DNA from: Bipolaris cookei
Lineage: Eukaryota; Ascomycota; Dothideomycetes; Pleosporales; Pleosporaceae
NCBI GenBank assembly: GCA_002286855.1
Contig: NRSV01000003.1
Span: 614,831 to 678,830, forward strand
Direction of reading: 5' to 3'
Length of the DNA: 64,000 nucleotides
Shown piece after piece: positions 22,866-33,223 of the stretch. The notes beneath the pieces are model-generated. The model was given only the letters and a program-made list of their open reading frames with translations. It did not search any database and was not told the DNA's origin. Numbering within the stretch: position 1 is the stretch's first letter; the number at the start of each line of letters is the position of its first letter. A program made the translations under genes and the position numbers.

Positions 22866-23894
22866 ACTAAAAAAAACCCACTCTAGTCACCTCTGTCCTG
22901 CTTTGAAAATGGCAGGTTAACGTGATACTCTTTCTTCTCTAGCCGTCAGAGAAACATTTCGCTTCGCAACTCTCTCTGATCCAGTCACCTCTGTCACTGC
23001 CTTTTGTTGGGGGCATAGTGTTAACGTGATATTATCTGCTTGGTTTAGCATTGCGCGACGTATTGCTGGCGCTTATGAGGGCTAGCATATTTTCCTTATC
23101 GTCGAATGAAAACTACTTGGTACAAGCGCGTGTCCCATGTTTTTTTTGTTTTTTTTGTGATTGTACATGCTTCATCGGCTGACTGAAGAGTGATGAAAGG
23201 GCAAAAGTTTTGGTCTTGGTAGAAAGGGCAACGAGGGAGTACAAAGGGACCGTTTATATGTCCGTTTATACTACATACTGATTAGGAGGATTTATAAAAG
23301 ATAGGTCTTGCGCCTGGACAATGTACTATGACCAATGGTCCGTCTGTATTAGACCGATGGGGCCGAATACGGCCAATCCGGTGACTTGGGTGCCAAGAAC
23401 CCGGGGAGGCTGACTTGTATATGAGAATGAAACCCGAAGCTCCGTTACCTTTGCCAACATCTCGAAGCCCGCCTGAACAGCTGTATGGTTTGCAAGCAAT
23501 CGGCATACTCTGAGCATTGCTTGAACGGTCGCGCATGCCTGTTTAGTTTAGAATCCTCCCTCGACCCCTTCATTTTTGAAACCCGTCTCGAACCCATAGC
23601 ATCGCGCCCATGGCATGCTGATGCGGGGAATACCTGCGCGCCTGAAACAATCGCCAGGCACGCTTAGAGCTTTTCTGCAAAGTTGAGAATTGACAAAAGA
23701 CGTTCTTTCAGCATTGTCTAAGGAAAAAAAAAGAAGTTCAAGTTGAAGGGTTAAACCCGAGTCTCTGACAACTGTGAAGAGGGAAAAGACTGGGCAACGA
23801 TCTAGTTTAGGCGCGCCGCCAGGCCAAGGTGCGCACGCGCGAAAGATCAACGTCAGATACGAGAGATAGCAAGGACCCATTGCGAATTGTCACG
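22866..23894. other. Intergenic region with homopolymer T runs
   Basis: About 1 kb with two T8 runs near 23140 and no coding support on either strand. Frames on the minus strand at 23282-23880 show no recognisable protein. Confidence 0.45.
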
Positions 23895-24971
23895 ATGCCA
23901 ATGCAGTTCTTTGAGCTGCCCCGCGAATTGCGGGACATGATCTACACGGAAATGCTTATGTCGACTGAGCCCCTCCCAAGCGATCAAGACACACAAATAG
24001 CGGCCAATTGGTACCTGGTACGGCAGGCACATCAGCCCAGCGCAGACAGCAGTCGATGTTTTGTGGCATCGCGAGCGATGCCGAGCACGTGCGCGAGTGT
24101 TTTGGCGAGCAATCGCCAGATCCATCAAGAGATGATGCAGATAGCTGGCAGAGCCCGGGAGGCGGGGCAGCTGGCCACACGAATGGATTGTCTTGTGCGA
24201 AAAAACGTTCATTACTTTACCTGGCTTGCTGTGCCGTTTGTCAGGCCGGCAGACGGGAGCGCGCGGAGACTAGAGGAAGAGAGGGGGCAGAGCTGGACAA
24301 GCAAGATCATGGAGAGCTGGAAGTGGGTCGTCAGTTTTTTCAATGCGTGGGTGGATAGTGATGTCAAGGGGAAAAGCAGCAGCAGCGGCACTAGACCCTT
24401 TTCTTATACGCGGTCCTACTCGAATATTGAGCGGCTGTGGGTGGATATTCGGCCGGTTGGATCTACGATATCGAATGGGCCAGGGTCAGCAGCAACGCAT
24501 GGCGAAATGACCTGTTGGGCTATATGTGCGGCTCTCAAGCACATGTTTGACAACGGCCCAGATATGATGCGCAGCAACCGGCGAATAGACTGCGTGGACG
24601 AAGTCATCCTGAATGTTGTTCCACGTGTACGCACGGCATCGAGGAGTCCATGGGGAGACAAGAGTGACGAGGATACACTGGTAATAGCAAACTCTTCTTC
24701 TTCTTCTTCTTCTTCTTCTTCTTCTTCTTCTTCTTCTTCTTCCTCTGACGAGGCCGAGACGGAACGCCTACGAAATGAACTGGTGGATGTTTGGGACAAG
24801 ATCTGGGGTGCGACGGACGGGAGTGACATGAGGGCAAGGCTGTATCGCACGCTGCTCGAGAGAATCAAGCGCGTGCGGATATGCGTCGACGGAGTGACTT
24901 TTAGGACCAGAGGATTAGCGGTGGAGCTAGAGAGGGGGCGAGCAGAAATGAGGAGGATCCGGATGCGATAA
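23895..24971 (+). CDS. F-box-like/2EXR-type protein with polyserine run, unknown
   Basis: Single-exon frame of 358 aa from the ATG at 23895; an upstream extension has no ATG. The start MPMQFFELPRELRDMIYTEML is the leucine/proline pattern of the F-box-like domain that opens many fungal proteins of unknown function; such domains usually bind Skp1 or mediate protein contacts. The middle part (WKWVVSFFNAWVD, NIERLWVDIRP) resembles other members of the same broad group. At 24693-24742 a (TCT)n microsatellite encodes about 18 serines followed by DEAETERLRNELVDVWD. The C-terminus (RIKRVRICVDGV, MRRIRMR) is basic. Function not known. Confidence 0.72.
   Translation: MPMQFFELPRELRDMIYTEMLMSTEPLPSDQDTQIAANWYLVRQAHQPSADSSRCFVASRAMPSTCASVLASNRQIHQEMMQIAGRAREAGQLATRMDCLVRKNVHYFTWLAVPFVRPADGSARRLEEERGQSWTSKIMESWKWVVSFFNAWVDSDVKGKSSSSGTRPFSYTRSYSNIERLWVDIRPVGSTISNGPGSAATHGEMTCWAICAALKHMFDNGPDMMRSNRRIDCVDEVILNVVPRVRTASRSPWGDKSDEDTLVIANSSSSSSSSSSSSSSSSSSDEAETERLRNELVDVWDKIWGATDGSDMRARLYRTLLERIKRVRICVDGVTFRTRGLAVELERGRAEMRRIRMR
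24693..24742 (+). repeat. (TCT)n microsatellite inside coding region
   Basis: About 17 uninterrupted TTC/TCT units, translated as a serine run in the F-box-like protein. Length changes in steps of three would keep the frame, so allelic variation is expected. Confidence 0.95.
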
Positions 24972-26584
24972 TACCTAGAGGGCAGATGGGGCAGGATTCC
25001 GGTTTTATTATTATTATTATTATTGTTGTTGTTGTTGTTGTTTTATTATTATCCCATCAGAGTCTATATGCAGTCAGGGACTTTGTAAGACTTTGGCTAA
25101 GTGCCGTTCTAGGTACAGTTTGTTCTAAGTGAGGCTTCTGTCTGCGGGCAGCGTTGCTGCTTAGAGACGCCTGAACTCCAGGTTTAGAATAGACATGTTC
25201 TTGGTCGTTCACGGGTCATAGCTGGGTGTGGAGACGAGGGCTCGGAGATTAGTTGACTGAAGCATGTTTGGTGCGCGGCTTTTTTTTTCTGTCGCTGGTT
25301 CTTTTCCTTTTCCATCGTTCAACGTTACTGGTGCCGGGCTGCGGGGACGGATGGATCGCGGGAAGGAACAAGATGGGTTCTCCCACCAACGTGCCGGCGA
25401 GGCACCTTAGATATGTGCCGTGTCAGGCATGGGACGGTGTCGTGGAACATGGTGGTATTCCCGATAGCGTCGGATAGCGAGAGGGAGGCGCTGGAAATAG
25501 TGTGGGAGCTAGAACGCCACAGCCATGGCCATGGCAATCTAGAAATGGCAGACGGGCGAGGCATTTCCATGCTCGTGCCAGGACGCTGACGAGGCTTTTG
25601 GCCGCCGAGTCAAAGGCGTGGGCTGCCATTGGCTGGGCGGCGTCAGGGGCAAGGGCGACCCTCGGTTCGGCACGAGACTGTCCAGACCTCGCCTTCTGCA
25701 GCCTGCCACTCCACTCGCTGACGCCCATTGACACTCACGGACACTCACGCCCATCGTCGGTCCTGACACATGTGTAACGCACGTCGATCCAACGTGCCAC
25801 TGTCCGCACCATGGCCATCACCGGCGGCCGCGGTCATGCAGTATCAAGGATGCTGATAGCCCTCCCCGCGATCGCAACGATTGCTGCAACAGAGACACGG
25901 CAATCGGCGCCAAGTAGTCACAGCAGCCAACACAAAACGAGCAGACGCCAACTCCCCAACGCCAAAAGCGTCCGCCAGTGGCGTACTTGGCATGGCCAAC
26001 ATACGTTTCATGAAACAGTGCTCCGTGTAGCACCCCTTGCACCTTGAGGCGACTGCGTATTCTTTACAAAAGCCCCACCAGCATCCCCCGCGCAATTGGC
26101 CAGCTGCTGCCGCCTTGGCTCAGGGGCACACTGTGCAAAACGGCCCCTGCATGCCAACCGGCCTCGCCATCGCATGTCTGACCATTCGTGGCTGGTGCCA
26201 GGACCCGCGAGAGCGAATCCCTGTGGCCGCCACTGGGTTACGCAAAGCATTTTGTGCAGATGCTGCCATCGCTGCTGTTTTCTCTATACGCCGTTTATAT
26301 TTAAGTACACGCTGCTCGATCCTTACTCCACCTTTATCCGCCCTTTTGTCTTGTTGCTCTTATTCAGAACGTTTCCTCCACACGTTCTTTACCCTCCTTG
26401 CATCGCTTCTTTGACTCGTGTCACTCTCTACACCTCGAATATTTAGTGGCCTTTTTTTTTAGTTGGCTCTCTCGCCTCTCGCTATAGCATTAACCACTTC
26501 ACTGACTCGGCCCTAACACACACCATATACTACTTCAACTGCTGGCCGGTTGCGTGCTGATCTCTCGTGTGTCTTGCCGACACA
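24972..26584. other. Long intergenic region (1.6 kb) before bestrophin-like gene
   Basis: Starts with a compound microsatellite at 25003-25051 (ATT, then GTT, then ATT units). The part 26300-26580 is pyrimidine-rich as in many fungal promoters and is probably the promoter and leader of the gene at 26585. Frames of 70-125 codons occur on both strands but are GC-driven and mutually overlapping; none is supported. Confidence 0.5.
25003..25051 (+). repeat. Compound (ATT)n(GTT)n(ATT)n microsatellite
   Basis: Directly read: about seven ATT units, six GTT units, then ATT units again, just after the stop of the preceding gene and probably in its 3' untranslated region. Confidence 0.9.
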
Positions 26585-28146
26585 ATGGCGCCGTCAACGA
26601 CTTCGACGTCCAAGACGCTTCGTCCAGACAACTTGGAAATCCGACCTACTTCAAACGGGACGCAAAATGAAGCCGAAGACGGGCCAATGTCCCCACGATC
26701 ATGGCGACACCGTGCTGTTACCTACCAAGTTCCTTCAAGGCGCCAGACCTCTGGTAGCCTGGATGCCGAGGACTACTTCGTGAGCAGCGCGTTCCATTGA
26801 TTGTGTGTAAAATTGGGCTAACAGCAGTGTTCAGGTCGGACCTCGTGACATGGCTAAGCACAGCAAATGGCCATATTTCATGCGAATGCATGGTTCCGTC
26901 TTTCCCAAGATGATCTTGCCAATCATCGTTATTACTGTCTGGGCGACTGCAGTCACCTGCGTTTCAGAATTCGTCTATCCTCTCGTTGTCAGCAACTTGC
27001 TTCTCACTGTCCTTGGTTTCGTCGTCGGTCTGGCCATTTCTTTCCGCACAAGCACTGCTTATGAGCGCTACACCGAAGGTCGCAAGTACTGGAGTCAACT
27101 TATCTTCGTCAGCCAGAACCTGGCAAGGACAATCTGGATCCACACCAAGGAGCGCGAAGGCGATCTTGGTAAAGAGGACTTGCTTAACAAGCTGTCTGCC
27201 CTTAACCTGCTCAACGCATATGCCTGCTCAATCAAACACAGGCTTCGATTTGAGCCTGGTATCGACTACCCCGATCTCCGCGACCGTGTTGAGTTCCTCG
27301 ACACCTTTGCTCGTGCTGCCGAAGTCGACATCCCCGCTCCCGCTGACAAGAAGAAGTTGAAGGCCGTTGGTGAATACCTTGGTGTCACCTTTGCAGAGTC
27401 CAACCCCCGCAAGAGGATCAAGCGCTCCAAGAAGCCTCTCGGTAACTTGTCGCTCGAAATTCTTAACCACATCTCCGCCTATGTTCACAGCATCATCGAA
27501 AATGAGACCTTGACCATTGGCCTGTACCAAAACCAAGCCATTACCAGCATCGTCCAGCTCAACGAAGCCCTTATCGGTATGGACCGTGTCCTGCAAACCC
27601 CTCTGCCTATTGCCTATTCGATTGCCATTTCTCAAATCACTTGGGTCTACGTCATGATGTTGCCTTTCCAACTGTGGGATAATCTCCGCTGGATCACTAT
27701 TCCCGGCTGTATCTTCGCCGCCTACATCATGTAAGTCTTCCATGGATACACATTTTGTCACTTTACATTTGCTAACCCAGTTTACTAGCATCGGTCTCTC
27801 TGCCATTGGTCGCGAAATCGAGAACCCCTTCGGCCACGACGTTAACGATCTGCCCCTCGAAGCCTTCTGCGAAGAACTGGAAATGGACATTGACTACATC
27901 ACTTCTCAGCCGCCACCTGTTGCTCGCGAATTCATGCACCGCGATGGCAACATGCCCATCTGGCCACTCAGCCACAAGAACTACAACAGCTGGATGTCGC
28001 GAAGCAAGCAGGATATTCGCGATGCGCTCATGACCAAGACAAAGGCTGACATGATTGTCCGCAAGAGCTTCGCTGTCCCAAGGGAGAGCGAGAGCATTGA
28101 GGAGAAAGAGCAGGGTATCTCGCAGCAACCACATCACCAGCAATGA
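26585..28146 (+). CDS. Bestrophin/UPF0187 family anion channel
   Basis: Exons 26585-26779, 26835-27730 and 27789-28146 give 482 aa; introns of 55 and 58 bp. The RFP-TM/bestrophin-like domain starts after a disordered 65-residue head: HSKWPYFMRMHGSVFPKMILP, a first membrane segment (IIVITVWATAVTCVSEFV), a second (LLLTVLGFVVGLAISFRT), then the family signature STAYERYTEGRKYW. Two more segments follow near IAYSIAISQITWVYVMML and WITIPGCIFAAYIM. Next come IGLSAIGREIENPFGHDVNDLPLEAFCEEL, the conserved end block, and an acidic Gln/His tail. Bestrophins and the fungal UPF0187 proteins are chloride or anion channels; the membrane location (plasma or vacuolar) cannot be told from sequence. Confidence 0.92.
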
Positions 28147-29477
28147 TAGGTGTGTAGGTGACTGGTTGTCGCCGAACTAAAAGTAAAATTTCTGAATTTG
28201 TCATCGCATCCTTTTTTTTCATCATCATTAGAGCGGTTTGGCGCTGGGCAGGAGTTTCATTTTTTTTCTCTCTAAAACTCTAGTTTTAAGCCTGGTATCT
28301 TTGTAAATGTCTTGAGGGTATTTCCCCATGTTTTTGAGAGGTGGAAGGAAGAGTGTGCATTTGTCAATGGGGGTCCAGTGAGTGAGATCATGTCTGCCTA
28401 TGGTTTATGGTATGGCTGCATGATGTTGTTTACCTTGTCGACAAGACGAGATTCAAGTATAATGCCATCTTTACCATACATTCTTTTACTTGCATTATTT
28501 CTTTTGTCGTGACTTGGTGATTGGCCAGTGGCTCTGGTGACCCGAATGCAATAAGAAACACGCGTGATGTATGAGCATGCAAGTAGAATGGATGGTTTGG
28601 GAAAAGGCCGCGAAACAGCGAACAATGTTTGATCGCATATCTCTAGGTACTCACCGAGTGCCTAGTTTATTAGTTCGAATTAACGTACATTCCGCATAAC
28701 CAAGAAACCCGCCTCACCGAGATGAATTTGCTATCTGGGCTCCTATTCCCTTTCTACGCAGACACATCGAGCTGCACTTGACATCGCATTACTCTAAACA
28801 TGCTCCTCTTTTGCCTAACAATGCGTATTATGAAAATTACAATCGTTTTCGTTGTATTATACATAGTTTCGCACGCAAGTGTCTTGTTAAGCGTATACCT
28901 TGAGTGGAAGTAATACAAGATTTCTGGTGTCAAGATTCTTGTTGGTTGGTTTTCGCAGATAGAGAGATAGGGTGCGCTGGACAGAAATGTGGGCAAGTAG
29001 GAATTAATACTATATTATACTTGTACTCAGAACTTAAGTTGAACAAATCGAGCCATAAGGGTTCAATGCCTATGCTATATACCAAGTGAATGGTCTATGA
29101 CCCATACTGTCCTATGTTGTCTCATGCGTGGTACTTTGTGGGACGTCTTGGGATTCCGTGGGACACACGTGACTTGTCTTATAGTGGCGTTCCGCCAAGA
29201 CCGTGGGACGCGGGGCGCTCATGCGTCATTGATCCTGTATGCCTTTGTTCTTTAACATGGACTCCTTCCTTCATTCTTTCCATATCTTTGCGCTGTCCGT
29301 CTCTTCAGGTTCGTAATACCTATATCTCTAGGTTGTAAAGTAGCAGCCCTCGCCAGCGCACTTACTAACAGAATGGCTTTAATCTATATGCTGGTCATAT
29401 ATCACTTAGGATAACTTCACTTAACGCCTAGATATTAGTTCTTACCATACTCGCTTCTAATAAGCTCTGTCCTATCC
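28147..29477. other. Intergenic region (1.3 kb) between bestrophin and NLR-like genes
   Basis: Contains T-rich stretches near 28210 and 28260 (probable 3' region of the bestrophin gene) and is otherwise featureless. The two flanking genes converge. No tRNA-like box pair and no coding frame supported. Confidence 0.45.
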
Positions 29478-30356
29478 CTATTCCCACCTAAGCTTTCTTA
29501 GGAGCCTCTTTCGCCTCGAAGTGGGCTGAGTTGGCGATGATCCAAAGTCAACCTCGGTTTGTAGAGAGGTAAGACCGTCAACCGACACTCTATTAGCAGA
29601 GGCGTCTAATCCCTCCTCTTCTTCCTCCATTCCTAGAGCCTCTAGCTTGTCATGTAAGGACTGGCACTTCTCATTGTCCTGCCCAAAAGTCTTTTCATAG
29701 CCTAGCAGAGCTTGCGAGTACCAGTGTCGAGCATCCTCTATGCGACCCTGGCTTTCACGCAGACAAGCAAAGGCCCACATGTTGTTCAGCGCTGGAACGC
29801 AAGTAAGAAGGTTATCTGGATGGACAGCTTTCGCGTATCCAGCTAGTGCTCGCTGGTACATGTGCTCGGCCTGCTCGAGCTTGCCTAGGTCTGCGTAGAG
29901 AAGGCCCAAGTTGTTGACAGTATCGAGTGTGGATGTATGGTCTGGCCCCCATGCCTTCTCCTTTCCAGCCAGCGCTCGCTGGTACATGTGCTCGGCCTGC
30001 TCGAGCTTGCCTAGGTCTGCGTAGAGGTTGCCCAAGTTGTTGACGGTGCTGAGTGTGGATGTATGGTCTGGCCCCCATGCCTTCTCCTTTCCAGCCAGCG
30101 CTCGCTGGTACATGTGCTCGGCCTGCTCGAGCTTGCCTAGGTCTGCGTAGAGGTTGCCCAAGTTGTTGACGGTGCTGAGTGTGGATGTATGGTCTGGCCC
30201 CCGTGCCTTCTCCTTTCCAGCCAGCGCTCGCTGGTACATCTGCTCCGCTCGCTGCTTGTCCTCATCATCAAGTAGATACCCAAGACTGTGAAAAGATCTT
30301 GGCTGTATCAGTGCCTCAACAGTCTGCTTCCCACCTAACTTACTCTCCTCCAATAT
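29478..30356 (-). pseudogene. TPR-repeat C-terminal half of the NLR-like gene, after in-frame stop
   Basis: Same reading frame as the NB-ARC part upstream, separated from it only by one TGA (30359-30357). It encodes ILEESKLGGKQTVEAL, then TPR units of 42 residues of the MYQRALAG / KEKAWGPDHTSTL / NLYADLGKLEQAEH type, then a weaker last unit (IEDARHWYSQALLGYEKTFG) and an acidic tail ending in basic residues. Two units (29941-30066 and 30067-30192) are identical over all 126 bases. If TGA is read as the expected tryptophan the protein would be continuous. Without readthrough or an unrecognised intron this half is not translated with the rest, because it lacks its own ATG nearby. Confidence 0.6.
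29941..30192 (-). repeat. Two identical 126-bp TPR-coding units in tandem
   Basis: Bases 29941-30066 and 30067-30192 are the same over 126 positions (42 codons). The next unit outward (to about 30250) and the one below (29845-29940) are close but not identical copies. Perfect identity of adjacent units points to recent unit duplication or gene conversion. Confidence 0.95.
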
Positions 30357-32836
30357 TCATCTACTAATATAGACGCCATGCCCTATAATACGCTTCCGCT
30401 TCTTCCAGAACTCCGTCTCCGACTCTGAAGGCACGTTTGATGCTACTAGCTCAGCTGCCAAGCGGCCCAGCTTTTGCCGCTCCTCATCTTTCGCTTGAGA
30501 GCTACACCATCGATGCAGTATCGCATGCATCGAGTAACTATCTGTGTCTTCTTTGCCATCTACGAGCGAGTAGCGCGATAGTAGGCCCATCACGCCCACA
30601 AACAATAACCTATCCTTGGCTATCTCGAGCAACCACGTTGGAATAGCTATCTCTGCAGTCAAGTTCTTACATTGTGTAAATAGCTCGTACCACACCTCTC
30701 CGCTGTCAAGGAAACCCCACAGCTTCATGAGACAAGCTGCCTCGTCGCTCTGTCTCTGTACCTGCTCGTACGATATGGTCCAGGTAGTCCACACGCTGCG
30801 GTCGCCATACTCGTCGAGCGGAAAGCGACCCTCTTTCTTCATAAGACCATCCCACGTACTGTTGTAGTGCTTCGCATAGATAGTCGCCGACATGTTAGTC
30901 TCGCGCATGTACGACCCAGCTTGGGTGAGGGCTAGTGGGAGCCCGTAGAGAAGCTCAATCACTACGTCGGCGTCTGTTCAAGCTGTATTAGTTACAGCAT
31001 CTCTTTTCAACACATAGAGCCTTTGTCGTACCTTTAACTGCTCTCCCAGCGTTGTTCTTGAGTATAGCACGGGCCTGCTCTGCCGCCACTGTTCCCACCT
31101 TGACACCAGACCCGAGCCGCTGGAGACTAGCCAGCCGACTAGTGATCAGAATCGACCCATGGTCTGCGTCTGGGAAGTACTCCTTCACATCGTATGCCTG
31201 CGCGTCACCTTTATCGTAGTGGTCGCGGTCAACGTTGTCTATGATCAGCAGCCAGTGTGAGTTTGAAGATAAAGACAGCCACTGCTGACACTCGCGCACC
31301 GCCACGTCAGCCTCGACGGTAGCTTGGCTGAGCATCTGCACGCTGTCAGCCGTCGGCTCGTTGCGTGGAAGTCTCTGCGCTATATCAACAAACGACTGCT
31401 CCATGCTAGCCTTAGACGACCCGTTTAGCCAGAACACTGCGCTAAACCGGCCGTGGTGCTTTCGCGCAAACTCCACCACCAGCTGCGTCTTGCCAATGCC
31501 ACCTAGGCCGTGGACGACTACAACGTTTCGACGACTTGTAGTGAGTGGAGGCTTGACAAGAGCTTTCTTGAGTGCTTGCATCTCTGCATCTCTAGCGACA
31601 AACTGGCTCAAAACAGGCAAGCCTCGGAGACTGAAGTCGATCTTGTACTTGTTGAAACCTGGCGCGCTTAGCCCACCTTGTTCAGTATAGCAGAGACTAC
31701 CATTTTCTACAGTTTGAGAGCGGGCCGCGATAAGCCTAGGGGATGCTCGAATCATGTCCTTCACAACGTCTCGCATTGTCTCAAAGTCTTCCTCTGTCGG
31801 TTCTCCAAACTTATTCATGTTGAAGTGCGTCCGTGAGAGTGAGAACTTGCTCGTAGCATCGGACAGATCAAGACAGCCAGAGCTCTCGCTCACGACGAAC
31901 CGCTGGACACACAGTCAGCCCTAGTAAGACAAATACTACGCACGCCAACCTACCATCCGGTCGCTCTTTCCCACAATCCTTCCTACATTGCTTGTCTTGA
32001 GCTCGTAAAAGCAGGCAACTTGCGCCTTGTTTGCCTGCTTCCGCGTCCTCCCAAACTGGTCCACCACCTCTTGCAGGAACTCATTACCCGGTTCTAGTAT
32101 CTTAAGCACCTCTGGCTGGATCTCGTCCTGCTGGTACTCGCGCTGCGCCGCCGCCAGCATCTCTACCTGGCTCATTCCCTCGGCGCCACGGAAAGGTGTG
32201 CCGAGGAAAATGAGGCCCGTAGTCGATGCGAATGTACCAGGCCACTCGCTCTCGTCATGCCGAGCATCTAGGAGTGCCTGTCGAACCTTAGCCGTGCGCT
32301 ATCCCTCGCCACGCTACACCTGCTCACCTTTAGCACAATTAGCCCACCAAAACAGTGCGCTATAAAGAGCAATGGGCGGTATGGATATTCCTAGTAGGGT
32401 TAGCAACAGTCGCCGTGACGTCTGGCCGAGGGTGTCCACCTCTCGCCTCCGCCGCAGGGCTAGCAGCAGCCGTTGGGCTACCGTCGATGCCTTCTGCCGC
32501 ATCGCCCCTTCTCCAAACCACTGCGACTGGTATCCGTATTGCATGATGCGCGCGTGCGGAGCAGCTGCTGGCAGCATGTTCTCCGCCTCTAGCCAGTTGA
32601 CCCGCTGCGGGCTCTCTGGGCCAACATACTTGCACCAAGTGTCGTCTGGGTGCGCGCCGATGCCATGGATCGCGACGATGCTGTCGAGGGGTCAGCATAG
32701 GTAGAGGTAGTAGAGTGTCGCAGTAGTGAGCATACTCAATGATACTGCCTGTGTCCACTGGCGGGTCGCGAAGTACCTTTAGGCCAATGTCCTGGTCTGT
32801 TACTGGCCGGACCTGGTTCCGCGTTAGCGCTGGCAC
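30357..32836 (-). CDS. NLR-like protein: alpha/beta-hydrolase-like + NB-ARC (first part)
   Basis: Minus-strand exons by frame and splice signals: about 32836-32736, 32680-32440, 32390-(about 32330), (about 32280)-31954, 31902-31032 and 30973-30357. The N-terminal hydrolase-like domain has DIVAIHGIGAHPDDTWC and the elbow FIAHCFGGLIVLK, where Ser of GxSxG is replaced by Cys. A linker holds SGCLDLSDATSKFSLSRTHFNMNKFG. The NB-ARC part has the P-loop VVHGLGGIGKTQL, Walker B HWLLIIDNVD, GSILITSRL, the GLPLALTQAGSYM motif and an MHD-like YSMHAILHRWC. Fungal proteins of this layout act in non-self recognition or heterokaryon incompatibility; that role here is inference. Lesions: TGA at 30359-30357 before the TPRs, and no ATG found at the 5' end (open frame begins with GTG at 32836), so the true start is uncertain or lost. 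Confidence 0.7.
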
Positions 32837-33223
32837 GCTCCGTTCCGCGCTCGACCCACCATGGCTGTTTGAAATGAAGCAGCATCTGCTTAAGCTGCCG
32901 AATGAGGATTTGGCAGTGGAACAAGATGATGGCAGCTGGCAGATGGGAGGAGAGAAGAGGAGAGAAGAGGAGAAAACAAGGCAGAGGGCGAGACAGCGAC
33001 GCGAGCAGCCCGACTAAGACACAAAGCTGAGATGCAAGGCTGAGGCGCAGGGTAGAAGCCTCAGGCTGACTGCCACCAATGTCGGTAAGCGCCTGGTGGG
33101 GTGAGGGTCTGCGTCTTGAGCGGCTTAGGATAGACTGCGCAGTCTGTTAGAGTAGTGTCTACGAAGTACTGCTTCAAAATTCGAAACTGGACTTCTTCTA
33201 TTTCCCCTTAATTCAACGCCGCT
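32837..33223. other. Region between NLR-like gene and DUF6601-like pseudogene
   Basis: About 390 bases; a purine-rich stretch (GAGAAGAGGAGAG) lies near 32950-32980. The NLR-like start codon may lie in it, but none could be placed. No other feature seen. Confidence 0.35.

Noticed and set aside
25253..26446. Several overlapping frames of 70-125 codons on both strands
   Set aside because: Mutually overlapping, GC-driven, no motifs, no splice-joined reading; treated as promoter and leader of the bestrophin-like gene.
29845..30250. CRISPR-like array
   Set aside because: The repeats are directly adjacent with no spacers and encode TPR units.
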